Origin: Dermanyssus gallinae
Lineage: Eukaryota > Arthropoda > Arachnida > Mesostigmata > Dermanyssidae
Direction: 5' to 3'
NCBI GenBank assembly: GCA_003439945.1
Contig: QVRM01001997.1
Location: 1 to 64,000, forward strand
DNA length: 64,000 bases
The notes under the pieces are model-generated. The model was not told the DNA's origin. It saw nothing but the letters and a program-made list of their open reading frames with translations, and did not search any database. Below are positions 1-12,570 of this stretch, in pieces; the stretch's first letter is position 1; the number at the start of each line of letters is the position of its first letter. The position numbers were made by a program, and so were the translations under genes.

Positions 1-577
1 TTGGGATCGGACGCGCCTCCCTCCCGGGGTAATCACAGTTTAGACATTCGAAATGGGTTAGGTTGCTTGTTGGCACGATATCGTCTAAGTGCATCTACAA
101 TCATCGCGTTCTCGTTACTGGATTTATATATGTTTTCTCCAACAAAGGTATATAGCAGCAGGGCAGTGACAACCACGTCCAACAAATACAACTAGCAAGA
201 CTTAAACTTGCGATTGATTGTTGATCATCAACGGGCAATACCACGTTTCAAACGGAACGTTAGTCGCCAAGCTAATACTGCTTCTATTCAAACAGTGACT
301 TCTAACCATGAAGAGACGTTGTCCTATGGCCTTTGCCCCTGTTGTCCTACAAATGCTTACACCCAGCGGAAAGGGCTTGGACGAACAAGTAAGACGCGTC
401 TAGAGTGAAAGCTGTACATCATATCTATAAAATGCCATCTGAAGATGACATAACACGTAGAATTTCGACCTAACTCAACAAAGATTATATTTGGAACCGC
501 CAAAATTGCCCAGCTCCCAGCGGCTTGAATTGGCCGTTCTCGGCCAACTCAACTTCACAGACGCGCACATCGTTTCT
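1..577. other. Left edge, no recognised gene
   Basis: Mixed-composition sequence downstream of the exchanger gene. Short open frames on both strands show no motif I recognise. A T-rich run near 578-587 marks the likely 3' end of the neighbouring minus-strand LINE. Confidence 0.5.
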
Positions 578-1500
578 TTTTTTTTACAGGGGCCAGGAAC
601 AAAAATGCATAACGCACACCCTTTGGTGTGGGTAGTGTGGGACTCTCAAACCCACTAAAAACCTGGTGACCCCCTAACCTACATGACCGGGATACTTGTG
701 GTATTACTTCAGTGCATGTAGGGAGCCGCTAGTCTGGCTCTCAATCTTCGGCCTGGCGGCGCTCCATGCGTTGCCGCCTCTCTTCCGTCAGCTTTATCTT
801 CTCTCTCTCATAACAGTCTCCACAAGCTCAGAGCCCGCCTCCCAGCTTTTTTTCGAGCTGAGCATCTCTGAGAGTAGGTCTCTCGTTGTATTGCACTCTA
901 GTCGTTAGCGGGTTGTCTGTCTCTTGATCTCAAGAGCTCTGCATGCAAAAAGCGTGTGATCCACGTCGTCGGTCTCGCCGGCATCGCACAAGACACATAT
1001 GTCTACCTCAGTCTTCCCAATCTTCACCATATAGGTCTGGAAGCTGCCATGACCGGTGAGAACTTGGGTTAGACGCGCACATCTAAAGATGATATCATGG
1101 CCGTTGTACCTTCCCTCCGTCAGGCTCTCCTGCTGGCCAAAATTTCATCAGGGTTTGTTATATTTGCGATCTTTTCTCCTATTTGACGGCGATACCATTG
1201 TGTCCACAATACAGCCTTAGCAAAGTGGCTCCTTAGAGCTGTTTTGTCTAAGTCTTATTTTTTGCCATTAGTAGTTTTTTACATTTTCAAAAAGGTGGGT
1301 TTTCCTCTTACTGGACCTTCATCTCTACTGAACGAGGGCTCTGCCATTAATTTATGTGGTATCCACCACCCTCACAACCGGGCGGCAACCGTGACGAGTT
1401 CACCAGTCTCTCGCTCAAACAACACATGGTCTTCTGCTTGCTTCTCACCAACGACTACTGACTTATTTATTCCCATGCTTCTCTTTAAATTACAGATTGC
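578..1500 (-). mobile_element. R1-like non-LTR retrotransposon, degenerate 3' end
   Basis: Read on the minus strand, about 1060-1090 encodes RLTQVLTGHGSFQTY. It is followed by a zinc-knuckle-like CVLCDAGETDDVDHTLFACR near 940-1000. Both are hallmarks of the C-terminus of reverse transcriptase proteins of the R1 group of LINEs. After an in-frame stop near 908, another frame continues as a typical LINE tail (LLSEMLSSKKSWEAGSELVE, then QRMERRQAED and a stop near 738). Stops and frame changes show it is dead. Sequence to 578 would be its 3' UTR, ending in an A run on the minus strand. The upstream limit near 1500 is a guess. Confidence 0.82.
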
Positions 1501-2781
1501 CCGCGCATCCAGTGACTTTTCCGCGTCTCTACTACTGGGCCGGCGGCATCCTCTATTTGGCACCATGTCTTTATCTTGGCCATCTATAGCTTAGCCATTG
1601 CCGCCAACTGACGCTGCGTTTATGCCCGTGCTGCTTAAGGATCGCTGTTATCTTACATGTAGCCGACGAGAAGAAGTGTGCAACACTACTGCCTCGGATC
1701 TGAGCGTGAAGCACAATATCGTGCCATTGGCAGATCGGCCAACGAAACCGGGTAAACACGGCGAGGCAACCGCCCCAGGATGGTGACAACGCTAACGGAT
1801 ACAGACGTTCAAGGATTACAAGAGAGCGGCCGTTGCCCGCGAATTCTTCTGACAACGACAAAGGTGAGTACATGCTGCTTTCAACCACACATTCGATCGT
1901 GCTCTGCCTTGTGCAGTCATACCCTGCACTCAAGAACTTACAGGCCTCTTCAGATACGGTGAACGGCGTCCGGACGGATTCGTGCTTGTGCTTGGATCTT
2001 TTCTGAAGGGCCGAATCTCAGTCTGGGATAGTGCCGCTGCCGACGCTCTAACTCCTTTAGTTGTCGGCCACAGTGCATCTCGTCCCTGTTGCACGTGCAG
2101 AGCATTACGCAGCTGCTGTATCCGGAACGATAGACGAAGTTCATGAAAATATGAAATGGCCGCCTCATTTAAAGACGGTCGCGCTGAATTGTGTTGCTTG
2201 ATTGCGGTCCTTTGATGGCTCCTATCACTTGGCATTCCGTTAGATGGTACCCTTGCGACGTGCAAGACTCTCTTTATTCCAGTACCGCACTGCTCTGCTG
2301 TGCACTCACTTTCTGGAGAAGAGGCTACAAGGGAATCATTTAACGGGAAAACGTAATTCAGAACGACGCCCTTAGGGAAATATTTGCTTGGCGATGTAGT
2401 CAGTCGGCAAATAATTTTCTGTCTGTGGAGAATCTCTGCCTGGATGGCTTAAAGGCGACATTAGAGGATAAAGACATGGAGTGGCCCCAAGCCGTAATAT
2501 ATCTCGTTTTCGCTTGTTTCAAACGCAAGAAAACCGGTATGTCGGCGTCCAACTACATTTAACGTCCCATATCTAGTAAATAATACCAGCAATATTATCA
2601 ACTAGCAAAAATCTAGGAACTTTTTCAAAATATGCGGCCAATGGCCTGTGCGAAACGGTTTGTGTATTTTAAACTCCGTATTGGCTAGTTGTTTTTTTTT
2701 TTCAAATTACTCTAATGTGTTATTCCTTTTGACGCCTAGTTGTTTTTTTTTTATAATTTAAACGTCTCCGTGCATTAACCT

Positions 2782-2783
<2 letters not shown>
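1501..2783. other. Intergenic sequence, possibly more LINE remnant
   Basis: Overlapping minus-strand open frames at 1571-1933 and 1930-2265 could be a decayed upstream part of the adjacent LINE. I see no clear reverse-transcriptase motif in them, so I do not call them genes. Confidence 0.35.

Positions 2784-2827
<44 letters not shown>
2784..2827. repeat. (TA)n microsatellite
   Basis: About 22 uninterrupted TA units. It produces spurious Tyr-Ile open frames on both strands. Confidence 0.97.
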
Positions 2828-2829
<2 letters not shown>

Positions 2830-4680
2830 CCAATAAACGAAAACAAGGAGGTACTCTCTGTAGTATTTGCCTGTCATCTCTGTTTATTTCTTGTCGACGG
2901 TTGCTAGTTATAGTCGCTTCATTCATCTTCCTATGTGACTCATGTCTTGACCTTGTCTGTCGATTTTTTCGTAGCGCTTGCTGCCTCTCCTTTTATGGCA
3001 TCTATGATGAACACGAGAGTAAGAAGACCTATATGAAATATAAAAGTGATACTTATGATAAATTGTATACTATTAGCATTTCAACTGCTGCAACAATAGC
3101 TGACGTGACAACTGTTAGTGCTATCGTACGGAACCTGGTCTTGTGTGACACATGCGTGTATATATATAGTTAATTTTTAAACACAGTTTTTGTTACACAA
3201 TATAGGACCTCTTATCGTGCATTACGAACAGTTGTCGTTGTTGTTGTTGTCGTCATACAACAACCCCGCAGTAACAATCAACGTAGTACAATTCCAAGTG
3301 CACACAACAAACTTGATGTCGGTTGTTTTCTCATGCTCATTTCATAACTTAAAAAAGAAACGTGTTCAGATCATTGTGGCAGCTAGAATGAACGTGGCAC
3401 TGGGCATTCTAACGTGGTTCGTTCAACACCGATCGGCCAACCACGCCGGCTCACTCTGACTGACCCACAGCTAACTAGGTTTGTTGTCCTATTTCAGACA
3501 ATTTCGTGGTGTCTAAGTATATATGATGATACATTTTGGCTACCCCTTTTCTCTACGCGGCCCCTCCTCTACGACCTTCTGTGTTTAGTCTTTGCCTAAT
3601 CCTCGTCGACCCCCCGCCGCTTTCTGTCTTGCTTGCAGGTGGTTTCCGGATGAATTTTCCAATTCGAGCTTAACTGCAAGCTACCTCCGTCGATCGACGC
3701 CACCTAATAACCTCGTTGTCTTCCCGAAGAGCGTCGTGTCTATATATGTGTGTGAGTAAGTGTTCCTGTATCACGCAAGAAGGGACCCTGCTCTACTTCA
3801 AAAAAATTCCCCCCTCCCGGTCGATCCGGGCTCCGTACGTGCGCCAGCCGCAGCGTCGATTTGTTGTCAGGTTTATTGGCGACGCCATCTTTGCTTCCAT
3901 GGCGGCGAGAAATAAACGCAATGTAGGAAGGTCGTCGAGTCGATTAATATTAATAACTAATAATAATAATCATAATAATAATCATCATCATCATGATACA
4001 AGTAATAATAATACGAATCGATCGCTCTACCTACGAGAATATTCGATCTGCCGTGTTCTCTACTGTACTGTTCGTAGCTGTTCGATATTGATCAGCTTGG
4101 TCAGTCAGCTACGGTCGTTGCTTGCCAGTGTTACGCGTGCGACCACGTATGACAAAACTGGATAATTGTTACTACGTTGGCAATAAACATCTAGCTAATA
4201 ACTTCTCACCTCACCCTCATTTACTGATGATACAGATAAGTCGTCTGCCTTGCGTTAACACTTATATGTTTGCTACTATTGTTACTAGCATCATTATTCA
4301 GTGCCTACAGAGTATCTATAACGGTGACACCCCTTAGTTATGTACTTTTCGTCGTCTTCATCCAGTCTCATGATTGTGACTCAGTAATTCATGCGTACGT
4401 GTGGTTCATGGTATTTGCTTGTCTCTCCGTTTCCATCCTAGCCTTAGTTTACTTTTCGTATCAGTGCCGCCAGTACGGACGGTTCCACCTGCCTCAACAA
4501 CTGAGCCAATGTCAATCGCTTGCGCTTGAAAACTCTTTATCGAAGCTAGTGGTTTGCTGCGACATTAGAACCTTAAAGACCTCGCTTATCAAATATATAT
4601 ATATATATAATTCTTGTTTAGGTGACATTCCGTTTAACAGTTATCAAGGTGGTGATGCTCGACAATACACAGCGATTTCT

Positions 4681-4688
4681 AATAGTAA

Positions 4689-4751
<63 letters not shown>
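4681..4751. repeat. (AAT)n microsatellite
   Basis: About 22 AAT units with a few interruptions at the left end. It gives artificial poly-Asn and poly-Ile frames. Confidence 0.96.
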
Positions 4752-4754
<3 letters not shown>

Positions 4755-5407
4755 TTATTATATTAACCGCGATCCTCATCTTCATCATAACCACCGTAAT
4801 CTCCGTCAACAACTTTCAAATGGTTAGAGGACGGTGATTTCAGACCGGCCTTGAAGACAGAGACTCCATGATTAACCGCAGCGGTTGCAATGGTGCCGGA
4901 CGTAATGCTACGCACAGTAGAACCGGTAGAAATATTTGTGCTTGTAGGTTCGTGGTAGTGGTTAGTGTGACCACAAACAATGCTCGGGCAGTGCTCGATC
5001 AAGCATGGATCAATCATCAAGCACCAACTATATCGAACACTGGAACAATGGAAGCACCAGCTAAGTTGAACAATTGGCATGCCACGGCTGGTAACGCTCA
5101 CTTGTAGCCGATTGTGTTGGCGATATGTGTATATCAAGTAAGTCTGCCTCTCGCCCGCCCTGTCAAGTTCCGCCCCAACGAGATTAATCCATTTACAGGA
5201 ATGGAATTCCCACGAGCCAGCCATGTGGGGATCGTTCACACTGCATCAACTAACAACCACTGTCTACCTCGGTTAATCCTCTGTCTCATGTTCTTCGACT
5301 AGGGCGAAAGGAAAATTGGGCCACGAGCGATGAAGATCAGCGGCGGTGCGGTTTCACTTTGTTTTATCCTGGAATTGCTCTTTTATTTGAATATATAGGC
5401 ACGCACG

Positions 5408-5411
<4 letters not shown>

Positions 5412-5443
<32 letters not shown>
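5412..5443. repeat. (TA)n microsatellite
   Basis: About 16 TA units. Confidence 0.95.
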
Positions 5444-5447
<4 letters not shown>

Positions 5448-8400
5448 TGATCGTTTATGTATGTGTGCTCGGCGCATCCTTTGTTTATTTGGCAGGCTAC
5501 TACTATGATAACCTTTATCCGTCTCTCTTACTCGCTGTTTCGTTCTGGCATTCATAAGTTCCCAATTTAAGAGTCAACAATCACATCACTTAGTTCGTGT
5601 TCGTTTTCCGAGATATATATTCTTCTCACATTCGCTTGTTACACACATCACGAATTGCCAACTTTATCGTCACCAGCATCACTTGTTGTTATTGCTTTAC
5701 TATTGTTGTTGCTCTAGTGCGACGCCGTTGTTGCTATGTCGTTGTTTTGTTGTTCTGTTGTCAATATATTCTTCCACATTGTTCTGGTATAAGGTGGTAG
5801 TAAAGGAGAGTGCCGTGGGGTTGCCACTAGTAGTAGTAGTAGGCAACAGTCGTTACCGTTACTGACAATAGTGTTGTCAAGTTGCTTTCGTCGTCGTTGT
5901 TTTTGTTGATGCTGTGTCGTACTCTCTCTCGTGTCGGTGCTAAACGTTGCATCTAAAATTAGTTTTAAGTTACCTTGTTGTTGTTGTATCACCAACGTGT
6001 CATTATTGCGGTATTTAAGTATCGCTCGGCGTATGCTTTGCTCAAATTTGAACGAAAGCTTTAGTTGAATGTGATTAATTAGCTAACGGCCGTGGTCGAC
6101 AGTCGTCAATGTATTGTTGTTGATCTTGTTCAGCAGCATCCAACGTGTGCAACAAATGCGTGCAACGTTTAACAAAAACAAACAGCCACAACATAACAAA
6201 TCATTTCAACAAGGTTCGGAACATCTATCCACTCCGCAGAGGATCGCTCCAAGCTTAAGCTCGGCGAGCCTAACGGGCCAATCGGTGGAACCGAGAAGGG
6301 CCGACGTATTACTTTGTGTGGTTTCCGGGGCACCCATAGAGCAGGGTAAGTCTCTCGTGAGACTTATCGTCTGTTCTCTCAGATTTATCAAGAATAAACT
6401 ACTTTGCTAGGCCTTAAGCGATTGAAGTCCGTCAGAGACGTTGGTCAAAGTTGACCAATGTCTGTGTATGATGTCTGCTAGCTTGGCTTCATTGGCCACC
6501 CCTGCTTTTTCTCTGCTTACCGTTGCCCGTATTGTTCAATTGTTGGGTTCAATTGCCCGTATTGTTGTTCATTAGTTATAGGTATAAAACTACTGGAACC
6601 ACCTGTCGCATCAGAGCAGCGATCGTGGGCTGGACTGGTGGTGCTATAGCATGCTATACGGGGCGAGTATGATACGACAAACGGGACAGAAAGATACATA
6701 AATGAGGAGCAACGCTTTGAAATGCTGCTTGGCAGCTGCTACAGCCGTACATATGGTGGCACTAGCAGCAACAACAACAACAGCAGTAGCAAAAACTTAC
6801 AAAAGATGCATAAACTTAATCTACGAGAGGCGGTACGACGTAGCTATCAATGTCGCTATAATCCGTTGCCAACTGCTTGCTGACCGTTCTGTTCGAGATT
6901 ACTCAATTGGTTAAGGTATTCTCATTCTTACTGAGACGACAACAACGACGACTTCTATTATTACTGCTGTTATTATTAATATTCTTCTTCTTATTATTAA
7001 TATCATAAGTGTCATTTACTTTCCTTATATCGATCTATAAATTCAGTCCATCCGTGATCGCGCTCGCGTCCCGAAATCGGAAACGAGATATGACGACTGG
7101 GGATCATACACTGTCTATCCCTTTTTGTAAGCCGGGATGTATCTATCTATCTATGTACAACAATGTAGTATTGTTTGCTACTCCAACTACATGTATTTGT
7201 ATTATGATAATTAAACAACTACTGCTACAATTAAAGGCTTGGCTTGCAGCAGATGGTCGGGATACCATCGCCAGATCGAACGGAAGCCGACGAGCAAACT
7301 CATTGATTGGATCGAGCGAGATGTTAGTGAAAAAACAAACACAGATAGAGAAATGACATCGCACCGGCGGCTGTTCGCGTGCACGAGTTCTGGTGAGCAT
7401 CTCGCAGAGCTTAAATGTCGTCGGCAGAAAATTGCAGCGTTAATTTGTTGAAGGTCAGAGCCACCCTCTGACCTTCAGACATGTCGGCCTGTTGCGGGGA
7501 GGTTGCTGTCGATATAGTGTTTTTGCTGCCATGGTTGTTGTGGCTGTTGTTGTTGATGATGTTGTTGTTGTTGTCGCGGGGCTATTACTTGTGCTGGTCC
7601 TAGTTTAGCCTTAGTCTAACCAGCTTCCGGTTTTCATCATCATCATCATCATCAAAACAACGTCCGGCTTCACGTCAAACCGGTCAGAAGCGATAGCGTG
7701 CAAAATGTCATGCGAGACCATAGGGGTCTTGCATCGTCCTGGATCGGTGCAATGGTCACCCTCGCCAGCGAGACGAGCCAGGTAAGCTTTCGTTCTGCGT
7801 AGTATTAAGTACGCCATTATGGTCGTGCTGTTGCTGCTGCTGCCGTTGTTTGTTTTCCTCGCAATCTTTTCGAATACTCCAGTGTTGAAGCTGCTCACAG
7901 GCGACCAGGAGGTGTACGCTTCCCGGCGTATTATACGTCAGCAACTTACGACGTGTGTTTTTCTTTGCTGGCAGTTATTAACTAGTATATATATATATAT
8001 ATATAGATTATTCACAGAACTGACCGTGAATGGTTATTCCAATTGCAACAGGCCCGTATAGGTTTGCCGCGTTTGGACGACATACTTTATCTGCCCTGAA
8101 CGTACACGCCGTTTCTGCTGTTGAAGCATATATATCATCGTGTTGTCGCTTTGTCGGCCTTACGAGGCCATCCCGCCATTCACTAAGTAGTCTTAGTGGT
8201 CGTAATCGATCGTAACTAATTCTAACGGAGTTCTCGCTCCGAGTACCCATCGAGGACGCACAGTCAAGAACAGACACCTCAATCACTCGCACTTTCTCTC
8301 TCTCCCTCTTTCCCACTTTCTCACTCGTTCGCTCGCTTTTGTGGTCTCTATATATGTTCTATCTGCTTCTCTGTATCGCTAACGCCATGCCATCCTCTCG

Positions 8401-9130
8401 TTGTGTCACGTTCTTCAGGCCGTTCACTGATGAGCGTAGCGTCGTGAGCCTTCGACGAATTCGCATGCTTTCGCCATCGAAGAGCCGCCATCATAAACCA
8501 TTATGTAACAACGTTGTTTCGACGGGTAAGGCACGCGTAGGGCGCGTGAGTTACATAGATGGTGATGTCGGACACCACCTGTCGGACGAGACGTTGTCCA
8601 GGCGGCATCAATCTGATGGAACGTCCGTGATGTCGAGGAAGGACCGTTCCAGGACGTCGTCGTTGTTGTTGTCGTTAACCTTCAGAATTCGATTAGAGGT
8701 TGCAGCACACTCTGCGCGCTGTTCTGCATTCTTAGTCAGTCAACAGGTCGCGTCAAATCACACCAGACAGAACAATGACAACAGCCAAAACACCCTAGAG
8801 AAGCCGATAGCTGATACGCTCTGCTCGGCCTAGTTCTCTAACGAGCGTAGTATATCGATGCCTATAGCGGAGGTCGCCACGTGTTGTTTAGCGTGGAGCA
8901 GGCTGCGTAGCGTGTGTGGGACCAGAAACATTCAATGTTAAGGATATTCGACCAGTTTCTGGTGCCGGCGCTCGTCAGATAGACGAAAAGTGACTGCCCA
9001 GCCAGCTGTGTTACGGTGTGTTGTGTATTATACAGCTGAGTCCCTAATGGCCGCTCGGGCCGCCTCGTCTCAACGGAGGACTTAAGGTGGCCAGGGTTTA
9101 GTGATCAAAGCGGCATTTGTCATAGATGCG

Positions 9131-9132
9131 CG

Positions 9133-9180
<48 letters not shown>
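9131..9180. repeat. Compound (CA)n(TA)n microsatellite
   Basis: A short CA run changes directly into about 17 TA units. Confidence 0.95.
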
Positions 9181-9182
<2 letters not shown>

Positions 9183-9901
9183 TACACAACTCCCCTACTT
9201 GCAGAAGTGCATTGAACAAAAAGCTTCTGCCTAATATTCGCGTGCGTCGAAGAAAACACAAGTGGCCTGCCTGTCGGCCTGACGCCGACGACTCCGCTAA
9301 GGGCCATCTTTATCCTCATACCTTATCTTCATTATAAACGCATCGACGACAGCCCACCGTACAGACGATATCTGGATTATGTTATTCTGCGAGCGAGCCA
9401 ACAAACGATATTCACTAAGTAAGCTACTGGTGGCTCGCCTTAACTGGCCCGAAACGGTTGAGAGGGAGTACTGTCGAACTGCAACTTCTGTAGAATGTGG
9501 GTTCTGTAAGAACGCAATCTTGCCATTGCTTTAGTGGGTTCCTACAGAACAGCTGCGCGTTTCTGTTGTTCGTAAGGGTGCGTTCGCCTGCTTCTCCCCT
9601 ACTGCTAGAACTGCTGGTGCTTTGGTTCTTGATCTTGTGTTCCATCGTGACCTTCATGGTGGTGTTGGTGGACGTGTTCCCAATGGTGACGGCGACGAGA
9701 GACGGTCATGATCTTAATGATGATGGTGGTAGCTGGGAGGAGGATGAGATAGCGGTGATGTTGATGGTGATGACGATGATACGGATGGCGAACTCTGGCT
9801 ATATAGCCGTATGTATAGTAATGTACGTCGTCGTCGTTGTCTTCGTTCGTTTGTTCGTTCATACATACATAGCAATCCATCATGTTGTTCGTGTCTGTCG
9901 T

Positions 9902-10142
9902 CTAGAATCCCTTGACAACTCCGTACGCCTCGAGGGTGCTCATCAAAACGTAGAAACCCCATAGGCTGGCAAACAGCACCGTGGTGGGTAGTTTGTAGCG
10001 CATCGGTCCGCCCAGCTCGCCGCCCACTTCGGGACGCCGTCGAAGAAGCAGGACAGCGCATGCCACTCCGGCGCAAATGCAGAACAGCGTTAGCGAGTAG
10101 GCGAGGTTGCCCGGATGAACCCGGAACGTCGTGCCGTTCTTC
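9902..10142 (-). CDS. Calx: Na+/Ca2+ exchanger terminal coding exon, last transmembrane helices and stop
   Basis: Encodes the last 79 residues and a TAG stop at 9902-9904. It begins KNGTTFRVHPGNLAYSLTLF, continues with a hydrophobic helix, LLRRRPEVGGELGGP (NCX1: LYRRRPHLGGELGGP), a final helix, and ends LEAYGVVKGF (NCX1: LEAYCYIKGF). The acceptor is GGATTGCAG, and the first base completes a Trp codon split with the previous exon. The C-terminus has the family's usual length and KGF ending, so the gene's 3' coding end is complete. The 3' UTR should extend below 9902, but I could not identify a convincing polyadenylation signal. Confidence 0.98.
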
Positions 10143-10437
10143 CTGCAATCCACATAAATAAACACATACGCACACATCGAAATAAAGAAAGAGACACATT
10201 GAAACGATGTCATTCGTACAGAAGAGCGTAGGGACAACACACATTTGATGACTTCGAAGTCTAGGTACTTACAGCGTATGCTGCAAAACATGGAATGTCA
10301 TAGCAGCACATTTTATAATGATACAGACTATAAACAATATATACATACATCTTTCTTTCTTGCAAACACTTGAAGCTTCGTTTCGTTAATACGTTCCACG
10401 AGACTTCCGAGGGTAGTCGGGCGGTCAAAAATAGGTA

Positions 10438-10670
10438 GTCGCTGTATAGCAATGAAGTATATATGCTCGTGCAGACGTGTGCATCTGAGTACTGGTTTCT
10501 CAGTTAGTCGCCGGATAACACGATCCTTACTTACTCGACCATGGTGGGAAGCGAGCTACTCCCAAAATACAACCCATCTCATGTTGGCTTATGGAAGCTG
10601 CAGCTAGAATTAATGAAGCCAAGAATATCTCTACCATTGTTTCAGGCAAGCGAAATATAGATTCGACTGA
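10438..10670. repeat. Dispersed repeat, copy 1 (pair with 12337-12570)
   Basis: Shares long blocks with 12337-12570 in the same orientation, for example GCGAGCTACTCCCAAAA, AAGCTGCAGCTAGAATTAAT and ATATCTCTACCATTGTTTCA. Identity is about 85-90 percent with small indels. No coding potential is visible. Confidence 0.92.
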
Positions 10671-12336
10671 AGTCATCAAGTCAATTCAAAGACACTGCTG
10701 GAACGCACTGTCTCACCATACTTGCGTCTGATTGAGCCAGAAATGTGTGGACACGTACTCAATTCATGGATAAATAGTTGCAATGACACGAGACACTACG
10801 GTGATGATGTATAACATCTTACTGTAACTTGTACGTATACTTCGCACTAGCCAATGAAGTTGTGACACAAATGAGAAACTACATTTCAGAGACACGTGTG
10901 TCTCGAGTTTTGGGCGTGGTCGGTTAAGGAAAGCCATCGATCGGGTTGCACAATTTACACTTAGTGGTTCCTATACGAAGACCGGCGGTGCTAATATTTT
11001 CTACCGATTGCCCAGTACACAATTCACGCGTATATGAATATGTTCACGGGCTTGTTGCAGCGCTGCGTACTTTCGCCCTGTTTCGTTTTCGTTTATTCAA
11101 CGTCGAGGACATTGGGAATGCTGTTGAAATCTCCGAGGCCGACATGAGCTATCTAGCCTATTTGAGACGCCATCATTGTTGATTGTTTCGTAGTCGTCTG
11201 TTAACCGCCGCGAGTTGGGATATCTCCGGGCGACGCGATATCTTCAGCTGTGCTTGCTGTGAGATAATCGCTTTCAGTGGTGGTAGGCGGTGATTCTTGT
11301 TGGGTTTTTCGCCGTTGGAAACGCTTATGCCACTAGATTTTAAAGTATCCTTATAAGAATATATAAATATCCCAATAAGCATTTTTAGTGAAGGCTCTAG
11401 CCACTGATATGGGGCGCATACATTTGATTTGTGGGTTGCGTTGGATAGAGGTGGTGTCCTAACTTAAATTGAGTGAAACAGTTCTTAAAAAATAGAGCTA
11501 TCTGCATGTGCTCATCGAACGCGCTGGGCTAATAGCTGATTGCATGAGCTAATTTTATTGGGATTTTTTTTCTCTGCTAACAAATCTTATAGTTCACCAC
11601 CAGAGTCAATCGAAACAAACTCTCACGATTTCACGGAAAGCGAACAAGAACACACGGTGGTTTCGAAGAAAATGAATAGGTGTGCACACATGTGAGGAAA
11701 TACAACACATAAAGGAATGGCAAAGACAACCCAATGGATAGCCCGAAATCGAACGTCTGTTCGTCGTATTATTTTTTCCATTGTCATTTTGACCAAGTTT
11801 GGCAGAGCTTCTCCGCCAACGCTGATGCTGAGGCGTCATCCGTTGCTGACCAACTTTCGAGGCGGACGGAGGAACACAAGGGGCAAGGGTGAATGCGCTG
11901 TAACGTAATATCGCAGTTCATCGCAGTTGAAAGTTGGCAAGAGGAGATAATGGCGATTACGAGAAAACCGACCTGACGAGGCTGCCAGGAGGCCGGCCTC
12001 CATCAACGTTGAGAAACTTTCTCAAAAGGAACAACATGGCTCCCTGAGCAGTCGCCACACGAAAAGCAGACAGCCAAACGGCCACCGAACCTGCTTGCTT
12101 GAGCTCCCAGCGCACAGGATGCATTGGATTGAGGGAGAAAACCATTATCTGTCCGGAGTCTATGCCAAAAATCAACGCACGGTTGCACAGCTATTGCAGC
12201 AAAGCATATGACTAAAACCTAAAATTGTTGTCTACATATCATTACTTAGGCAGTAGTCATTAATTACTTAGTAGTCTGCTCCATATATATATAATTTTGG
12301 TGTATATGTATCGCCACATTGATCTGTTAATGTAGT

Positions 12337-12570
12337 CGCTGCATAGCAATGAAGTATAATATATGCGCGTGCATACGCGTGCATGTAAGTACTGGTTTCC
12401 CAGTTGGTCCGCGGATAACACGATCCTGACTTATTCAACCATGGGGAAGCGAGCTACTCCCAAAACACAACCCGTCTCATGTTAGCTCAGCTCATGAAGC
12501 TGCAGCTAGAATTAATGGAGCCAAAAATATCTCTACCATTGTTTCAGGCAAGCGAAATATAGATTCGAAT
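12337..12570. repeat. Dispersed repeat, copy 2
   Basis: Second copy of the repeat at 10438-10670, in the same orientation about 1.9 kb away. The shared sequence ends sharply after GCGAAATATAGATTCGA in both copies, which marks a real element boundary on that side. Confidence 0.92.

Larger units (their letters stand above)
2828..9901. other. Downstream flank of the exchanger gene; possible 3' UTR near 9901
   Basis: About 7 kb with no open frame that I can relate to a protein family. It contains many simple repeats: (AAT)n at 3955-4015 and 4681-4751, (TA)n at 5412-5443 and 9146-9180, and CAA/TTG-rich tracts around 5680-5770, 6760-6785 and 7530-7575. It also has a short hairpin (GAAGGTCAGAG and its complement) near 7450-7478. 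Part of the sequence just below 9902 should be the exchanger's 3' UTR, but its end cannot be placed. Confidence 0.5.

Noticed and set aside
4270..4827. 185-codon plus-strand open frame with poly-Asn
   Set aside because: Its length depends on the (AAT)n microsatellite; no domain is visible.
4763..5239. 158-codon minus-strand open frame in the downstream flank
   Set aside because: No domain, no splice or start evidence, and overlapping frames on the other strand are equally open.
11957..12188. Minus-strand open frame with a hydrophobic stretch in the last intron
   Set aside because: The exchanger reads through without it and the peptide matches nothing I know; no convincing splice sites around it.
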